DNA of 64,000 bases from Sordaria brevicollis (taxonomy: Eukaryota > Ascomycota > Sordariomycetes > Sordariales > Sordariaceae), in NCBI GenBank assembly GCA_033439795.1, contig JAUTDP010000001.1, forward strand, positions 5,766,001-5,830,000, in the 5' to 3' direction. The notes below the pieces were generated by a model. That model was not told the DNA's origin and did not search any database. It worked only from the letters and a program-made list of their open reading frames with translations. The translations under genes were made by a program, and so were the position numbers. Numbering within the stretch: position 1 is the stretch's first letter; each line of letters opens with the position of its first letter. This document shows positions 57,008-64,000 of this stretch, one piece after another.

Positions 57008-58130
57008 TGACACGCCTTCCACAGGTTGAAATAGGGGAAGAGACAGCGAGAGGGGTAATGGTGGAACGGAGGATGTAGAGCTGATTTCCACCATGTCATT
57101 TTGCCATGTTTCTTCGCTTTTAGCAGCATTGGGAGTTAGGTACCGGGAGACAAAACTTCGGGAGTCAATTTGCTTGATGTATAATGGATGTGGGAGTGAG
57201 CTATCAGATGTCAGGTATCGGGAGATTATCGTGAAGCAGTTCGACAATCCGAAACATGATGAGAACTTTCCAAGTATCACTATCAAGATCAACGCGCTTA
57301 TGATGATGCTATGGAAGTCATGTCAACTGCTTTGCTACATCGGGCTGAAACTGTCTCGATTATTGGCGATGCTATCGGGTAATTGGTATTGTCGTGCCAT
57401 TTCCTCAAGTCCTGTTAGGCTGGGTAGATCACCACAATCTCGCAAGTATAAGAACACATCTCATCACTCCCTCTGCTTTCACTCCCAGTCTTGAAATCTT
57501 CGAAGTTATGTTAAGATGTTTGTTATTCGATACCTCATACGAAACGACAGGATATTTGCCCTGTCGATAAGAAAGCTCCTCCTATCTAGTAAAAGAGCAA
57601 AAGCTGCGCTGCCCAGCCTGAGTCCAATAACCTCAGGCTAATGTGTGAGCAGATAAAACAAACCAGTAAATACCTCCCTTTGATAACCATATTTCTTCCG
57701 TTTCACAGAGGCCAGTGCTGTTATCCCATGCCCAGCCTCCATGAAGATGTCTCCTTCCTATGCCAATACCTTCAAGGCATGCATAAGGAGAAATAAAAAA
57801 AAGCCACTAACTCCGTCTTCGGTAACCATATCCCTTTCATAAGGCAAACCAGTGTTGTCCCTCGAGCCCTGGTTCCAAATCCTTCTTTTTCCTTTCCTCC
57901 TTCCCGTACGCTGACTTGGTTATCGTCGACGGTGGTGGAGCTGACAGAATCTCAACCCATTGTAGGTGATGATACTGATATTTAGTTGCTAAAAATATCA
58001 TGCCCTGCATTACCTCCTCAGTCCGGCGGGACTTCCACCATCATGAGCAGGAATATGCTGGGCAATGACAGAAAACCCATGATAACGTCTGGTGAAAAAA
58101 AAAAGAAAAGAAGGAAGAAACGCAACTAAA
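57008..58130. other. Non-coding interval between convergent genes
   Basis: About 1.1 kb holding the 3' ends of the pol delta subunit and F-box-like genes. A 133-codon open frame at 57093-57494 has no motif and starts in the 3' region. Nothing else was seen. Confidence 0.4.
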
Positions 58131-60107
58131 TCAAGAACTGCAAGCAATCAACCCATCAGTACCACGCCTAACAGAAAAGAGCAAAGAACATCCATACCGT
58201 CCACGGCCGCGAGCGCGAGCGCGCTGACTCTTCTTCTTCGGACGACTGTCGTAGTCGTCGTCGTCGTCATCGTCATCTTCTTCCTCGGAGCTTGATTCCT
58301 CCTCCTCGTCATCACTCTGACGACGAACATTCTTCGTGGGCTGATCAACACCTTCAAGGCGGGCCTCGAATTCTGCTCTCTCCTTCTTGCGGCGCATGAC
58401 GGCGGCACTGTTATCCTCCCAGAGTCCGCTGAGGATTGCTTCGTCGGGATTGGTAAACCCCTCATACATGCGCTCTCGGAGAAATTGGAGCGCCGCCTCG
58501 GCCTCCTCGCCGCGCTTGAGTCGCTGTTCCTTCATGAGGTGATCGTTGACCTACAACAAAGCACCCATGTCGGTTTTCGCGAACTCTTTCTCGTGGCGTG
58601 AAAGAAAGCGCAGGTCGATGGTTGTCTCAAGGTGGCGCTTTCCACTGCCCTCGTTGACAGCGAACTCATCTTCTTCCTCAGCCTGGGCATCTTGGTCAAT
58701 GTGCATGTTAATTCGCAGGAAATTGGTATCAATCCTGGAAAGGGCATGCATGACACCTGATTTGCTACCGAAGAGTTCAATGGCGCTGGAATAGGGGGCG
58801 CTGGTCTCCTGGTTGCTCCCTGCAGAACTTCTTGGGTTGCGGCGGGGGCGCTGGTCCTTGTCGTTCTCCGGTGACACGGTAATAGTCAGCGTGTTGAGGA
58901 AAATCCGGGACGTCTTCTCGTCTACAGCTTGGCCAGCAAGTAGGTACCGTCCCCTTTTATCCAAGCTTGCCAAAACATCCAGTGCCTTCTCCATCAGCTC
59001 CCGGTATTCTTTGCCCGATCGGTTGGGCTCGAGTTCGATGCTTAGGTGACGCAACAGGTGTCCGTACTTGGCGACGTTGATTTGGTGCAAGCCGTAGCTA
59101 CCACCGCTGGGTTGACTGTCTGCTTTCCGCTTACGCCTGCCCCGACCCGCGGTTTCCTCGGGTGCCTCCTTCTGAACGTCTGCAAGCATTGAAGCAAAAT
59201 CCACCTCAGCATGAAGAGGGTCACGCAAAAGATAGACGAACTGGTTCTGCGAGTATAAGACATTGCTGCCCTCCACCAGCATCTGGCGACATGTTCGCAA
59301 TATCGCCGTTTCAATCGTTTGCTCGCCAATTCCCTCGCCCTTACCGCAGTGTCCTCGCCCGCGTGTGCTGCGGCGCGTGGGACGAACTTGTTCGGTCCAG
59401 AGGCGCTTCACGTAAACCGGCTTATCAGACACGAGAAAATGGTTGAGAATTTTTTCGCGGATCTCTAACGGGAGCTCAAGAAAGGGAAATGTGTCCTTCT
59501 TGTCCTGCACTAGCCCAGCAGCCTCCGCCGGTGCAGCGGTAGCGGTAGCGTCGTTCTCTTCCTCAGCCGGAGCTCGTAGCACCTGTCGAGAAGAGCGGGT
59601 TGCTTGAGTGTTGGTACGTGTCCTGTTTGCCAACCGCCTCTGGGATGGTGGTGGTGGCGGTGGCGGCGCTGGATTGTTCCTAGCCCTTTTGGCCGGGCGC
59701 AATTCAAGGAGGCTCGCGAAGCTACGCCTCAGGGAGTGGTCTGTGGAATCGTCGTTCTCCGGGTCTTGGTCTTGATTACCGCCGTATGAAGTTTTTCGCT
59801 TGGACGGTCGAAGAGGTGGTAAAGGGTTGATGTTGTGGTCCTTTGGCGGTGTCTGAATAATGTTAGATCGGCTGGTTGTTGAGATGGCTGGGCTCATCCG
59901 GACGGAGGGTGGTGCATCGACATTGGTTATGACGCCGGATTGTGCAAGGTGTTGTTGTTCAAGAATCCAACTAGATACCTTTTCTTTTGATGAGACACGG
60001 TTGTTCTGACGAAGCGGAGGGAGCATCCGCTCCACGCCTGTAGATTCGGTCTCTGCTGGGGTGCGACGAGGTCGACGGTCTTTACGACGTTGCGCTGGGT
60101 CCAACAT
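58131..60107 (-). CDS. F-box-like protein interrupted by an in-frame TAG
   Basis: The frame from ATG 60107 runs 518 codons to TAG 58553-58551 and then continues in the same frame for 139 more coding-looking codons to TGA 58133-58131. The N-terminus is basic and disordered. The middle has FPFLELPLEIREKILNHFLV, an F-box-like motif of the Pezizomycotina type that usually links substrates to SCF ubiquitin ligases. It is followed by ILRTCRQMLVEGSNVLYSQN, typical of these proteins. Before the TAG the text is HEKEFAKTDMGALL, and after it VNDHLMKEQRLKRGEEAEAA, reading as one helical region. The C-terminus has a long acidic run and an Arg-rich RARARGRGR end. CAG to TAG would explain the break. Alternatives are a 108-nt in-frame intron (58551-58658, weak donor GTCAAC), readthrough, or an error. 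A further upstream ATG at 60293 is possible. Confidence 0.62.
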
Positions 60108-63100
60108 GACTGGCGCTTTCGGCAAAGGTGGGAGGGTTGAGGAATTTGTGTCGACGGTAGCTAATGATGATGGTATGGGAATGATGATGAAGGTGTTGAA
60201 GAATATGCGGAAGAAGCAAGAAACAATATTGGGCTCCTGATGGGGTACGTGGAAGGTCGCCGCCAATGTCGATATCAGCAATGCAGTAAGCATATGCCGA
60301 CGCGGCAAAGGGGTTGACGGTAGAAGGCAGAATATCGATGTGCGGATGCGAGTTGGCGATGGATTGCCGGATGTCGTGGAAATGACTGTCCGAGAATTGG
60401 TTGAGTTACAAGATCAAAATTCTTGTCTTGTTGCAAGGCGCCAGACTTAAATAGGGTGCTTCTCGGGCCTTGAAGTGAATGGTAGACGGCAGGGAGGTTT
60501 CAACGCCTGCTGCTTCACCGAGACTGGTGGTGAATGGGTCTTTCTGGCTCTCAAACCTATTCTTTTGGTGTTGACCGAGACCAGAGCAGAACCTTCAACC
60601 TTATTGCCCCACACAACAACGAATAACGGACCGCAAGGCGTACAAGTGAAGCGACCGGGATGGTTGATTCAATGGCCTTCGATCTCCAACAGATCACAAA
60701 AATTTTGAATTTGTTCAGGTCCTGGATCAATGTTAGTCATCTGAATCAGAACCTGGTCGAAGCCAGTTGTGCCATGAGGCCCAATGCAGTCCAAAACTTC
60801 AGGTTCTTGATCTGGGTTTGGTCTTCCACCGTATGCGACTGTTCCGTGAATGATACACCCCATTTCACTGAGAACTTGACGCAATCAAGTGCGCCTGGGT
60901 AGCTCCATGCAAGGTACGACAAGCTCAAATCTGGGAGGTGAATTGATTTCGTGAATGAAATCTGCCTGTGAGGCGTTTCACAGTGGAGGATTGCTGTGGT
61001 CCCCTTGCCCAGGGCAAAAACCAATTGTGAGGACGAGGAGAGACGTAGGTGAGGTTGGGACTGTTCAGGAAGATAACCAGTCAGAGGAATGCCGAACGTA
61101 CCTTTCTTGGTGTAAGAGAAGCCAGTGTCGGAAATATTGACGTCCTAGGATATCGACCAGATCGTGTTGAGTGCTGCTCCCAAAGCAATCAAGGACCGGA
61201 AGAAGCTGTCCTGACGATGCAAGGAGGAAGTTCCTTGACGGTAGCGAGAGTGAAGTAAATACTGATTTCGCAGCAAAAATAACCAGCCTCGGTCTGAACT
61301 GGGAGCTGAGTGAATGTGGTCCGAGGAAGAGACGGTTGTCTCCGTTGCTACTGGTGATCTCAAACAAAAAGATGGGATGACGAAGTGTAGAGCTCGCAGA
61401 CTGCCTCTCGACTGCCATTTTCATCCCCAGAAAACGACGAAGAGGCATCAGATCACCGTGAACACGGAGGGAAGCCCTCCAAACGTGTTTCTGGGCTCTC
61501 ATAGCTAACAGCTCCTTCACGGTACCGTAAGAACTTCCCTCTACTACCTTTCCATCAGAGCTGGCGCAATGAGTATTGCCAACTAGGCACACTGAGACTC
61601 GTTAGGGATATATATACTGTGCGTTTGGTTCTACCCAAGAACACGAACCATTTTTCGAGTATTTTTTTTTTACAGGCGCTCGCCGTTCACCGAATCACAC
61701 ACGATCGTCCTGGTTCGGGTTTGGCTGAGTGTGGCAGAACGCAGAACTGATAATTGATGAGGAATTTGGGATCTCAATAGCGAGCCCAAAGGAAAAGGCA
61801 AAGCATGGGGAAAAGACGAGCAATAGAAATGCGCGTCAGTGAAGATTGACAACTTGGAGGAAGTATGGTACCAGAAAAAAACGAGGAAAAGAAATCAAGT
61901 GGCTCATCAGTTTGGCTTCAGAGTTCCGCTTGGAGCCTTTGCTTGAATGGGAATCCAACATGTTTGACGGTATGGGTGGTGGAAAAGACACGGGTAAAGA
62001 AGGGAACAGAAGCGAAAACAACATTAAGTCGTGGGATTGACACTTTGAGCGGTTCCCTCATCGTCGCCATCATTTGTCGTTCCTTCCCCGAATTCAACGA
62101 TCTCAACCAATAACACATCCAACCTCCAAGATCGCGACTTCCTAGCCTCCAAAGACAAGAGAGGGAGGGCATCCACGCTTGATCAAGATGCGGTGGCTTT
62201 TCACAGTGACGAGTAGACACTTCCTAGTCCGGATTCCATCTGATGTCTGATACAAACAATGTCCAGATGAGAGTATGAAGTGCACGTAAGGCCGCAAACA
62301 AGAGATGTGAAGATGTCGGAGAAGTTGAGTTGAGTTTCCCCCTCACCCACTAAAAGTCGTCATCTTCGTCGTCAACAGAAAGAACGAACGACGTTGGAGG
62401 TTTGGACGTTTCAAAGAGGAAGGCACAGCCCAACTGACTCCACCTCCCGGTCTCGGACCCATTTCTGATCCAACCCTGGCAGCTGCCGTGCCGCTCGGTT
62501 GAAAAAAAATCCTAAACCGTCTAACATCGGTTTATCGGTACAAGGGTACGAGTCGTTCATCACTATAAACAAACCGGGCTGCACCGGGGTGAATGCATCA
62601 AAGAGCCTTTCAGGCTTCCTTATCGGGGCGCTAAGTCTGTTCTTGACCTTGTTCCTCGATGGACCTGCATGACTGTATACCGCGTCTGCAGCACGAACAT
62701 CGAAGGGCGTGGCCGCGCCCTATCAAAGAATTTCAACGGCGTAATCTCACCGTATCGGCTTCTATCATGTTACGTGATGATACCGCCTGGCTGGGTTGTT
62801 CTTTCTCTTGTTGATGGACAAACTTCGGCATATCATCCTCGATCTTTCCTGTTCTTCCACCTTCTCATTCCACTTCTACAAGTATCTCGCCGAAAGAGGC
62901 AGCTATGATGGACTCAACCAGGTCGGTACTTGCCCGCGGTACTGTGCAAAACAAGACAGGCATGCCGTATCATCCGGATTTTGAACAAAGAGACTCCGAT
63001 GTCGTTCATTCTTCAAGAAGTTCTCCAGAAGTTCTCTAAAAGTTCTCCAGAAGACATTGGTCTGGCCAATCTTACATATCTGCATGCCAATTATGAACGC

Positions 63101-64000
63101 GATATTTTTCTTCGACTAAGATTAAACAAGCATTCTGCCACCTTCGGTTGTTTCCCCGCAGAAGGGACCATCCTGGGAATATTTTCTGCCAGCCCAACGA
63201 CATCTTCTAAGCGCGCTATGGAAGGTCTGGAACCGTATCCACCTTCTTCCAATCCGATGGTGTAAGACGATAGGGAAATAAAAAGCAACAAGGGGTTGTT
63301 TCCTCCTCAACAGATACGGACTGGAACAGTGAGAAAAAAAGACAGGTAGGTCATGGGATCAACACACTTTCCGACTTCTTTTTATGTAATAACACCATCA
63401 TCACAAGACCAGTCCAGGTTCTCCTCCTCAGACAGACCGACTTCAAAGCCAGTGCCGCTTTAGTTAGCCGTGACTTGCATACCGGTCCGGGGAAGATTTG
63501 ACACACACGGTAACACTCGATCTTGACCGATCAATTGACAGGTATTTTTCGTCGTTTTTCATTCCGTAATGTCTTTTTATAGCTTCACTCCCCCATCAGG
63601 GCCCAAGAGCCTCAAGATCGTATCGAAGCAGCCACATGGATTGAGTGACAGGTCGTGGTGAGTCTGGTCCAGGCCAGGGGTCAGAATTCAGAAATGTACC
63701 AAAGTAACAATCATGGGACCGGCCGCCCCAAGCGGCAAGCAAGGGGCAAACGCCCAACAACGACCAAACCCGGCTGGCCAACCGGCCGAACTCCGGGGTT
63801 GAGATGGAGGATGAGGAGGAAAACCTATGGAAACCGTTCGTTATCAAAATGACCTAGTGGAGAGAGAGAAAATTGGGAGAAATTGCTGTCGAGATACAGT
63901 AGTCCGTATCCTTGTTCCATTGCCCATGTTGACGGATATATCTTGTCCTCCAGCTTCCCCGGATTTTCAAGAACTCGACCTACCGTCTTGGCTAGTTCTT
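60108..64000. other. 3.9 kb without a supportable gene
   Basis: Extends to the right edge. The longest open frame (minus 61065-61592, 175 codons) has no recognisable motif and no compatible splice partner. The stretch contains an 11-bp tandem repeat at 63018-63053, listed separately. A poly-T run lies near 61660-61672. The first 300 bases hold the F-box-like gene promoter. A gene beginning beyond 64000 could use part of the end. Confidence 0.4.
63018..63053. repeat. 11-bp tandem repeat, three copies
   Basis: Three consecutive 11-base units, AAGTTCTCCAG, AAGTTCTCTAA and AAGTTCTCCAG, then AAG. The array begins just after TTCAAGAA at 63012-63019. GAA and TTC blocks recur, giving a partial likeness to heat-shock elements, though the spacing is not canonical. 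Confidence 0.8.

Noticed and set aside
58540..58560. RIP as the cause of the TAG in the F-box-like gene
   Set aside because: The change type fits, but RIP acts on duplicated DNA and leaves many transitions; flanking codons show normal composition.
61065..61592. 175-codon minus-strand frame
   Set aside because: It has no recognised motif and ordinary composition, and no splice partner; length is within what chance gives in this GC range.

Overview
The window is nuclear DNA of a filamentous ascomycete, most likely a Sordariomycete close to Neurospora or Sordaria. Genes carry short introns (mostly 50-110 nt) with GTRAGT-type donors, CTAAC or CTGAC-like branch sites and YAG acceptors. Genes lie on both strands without operons and are separated by 0.3-4 kb of non-coding DNA. 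The proteins are typical of Pezizomycotina. No CRISPR array, bacterial gene, convincing transposon or convincing tRNA was seen. The species call is inference.

Layout. 1-14.3 kb: the 3' end of a cation-chloride cotransporter, a large disordered Ser/Pro-rich protein, a CobW-type GTPase (minus), a small hydrophilic protein, dihydroxyacetone kinase, the spliceosomal protein SmD2 (minus) and a mitochondrial 3-hydroxyisobutyryl-CoA hydrolase. 14.6-23.4 kb: a seven-exon ABCC transporter with one base missing in its last P-loop, then dolichol kinase, both on minus. 23.4-27.7 kb: a long stretch without a supportable gene. 27.7-36.6 kb: a cell-wall neighbourhood with a Ser-rich GPI-type protein, a Cys-containing GPI-type protein and a GH76 (Dfg5/Dcw1) mannosidase, plus a FAM32A-like nucleolar protein. 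38.5-48.7 kb: a NAP/SET histone chaperone (minus), an asparaginase-ankyrin fusion and a BCS1-like AAA ATPase with a large charged insertion. 49.2-57.0 kb: a housekeeping group of LSm5 (minus), a DEDDy exonuclease with a mitochondrial-type leader exon, Ytm1 (minus) and the DNA polymerase delta small subunit. 58.1-60.1 kb: an F-box-like protein gene interrupted by one in-frame TAG. 60.1-64 kb: nothing supportable.

How the genes relate. Most are unlinked housekeeping functions: two Sm-fold RNA-processing proteins, ribosome assembly, replication, histone chaperoning, dolichyl-phosphate synthesis, valine catabolism and triose metabolism. The only neighbourhood with a shared theme is 27.7-36.6 kb, where two candidate GPI-anchored wall proteins lie near a GH76 enzyme of the class that attaches such proteins to the wall.

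No clearly new system was found. The observations most worth checking are the two interrupted genes (the ABCC transporter at about 15.3 kb and the F-box-like gene at 58.55 kb), a GC-AG intron in LSm5, a missed leader exon on the exonuclease, and candidate splice switches that would remove domains or tails. Exon coordinates were worked out by hand from reading frame, splice consensus and family conservation; every multi-exon model was checked for total length divisible by three. The ABCC gene is the single exception, one base short.
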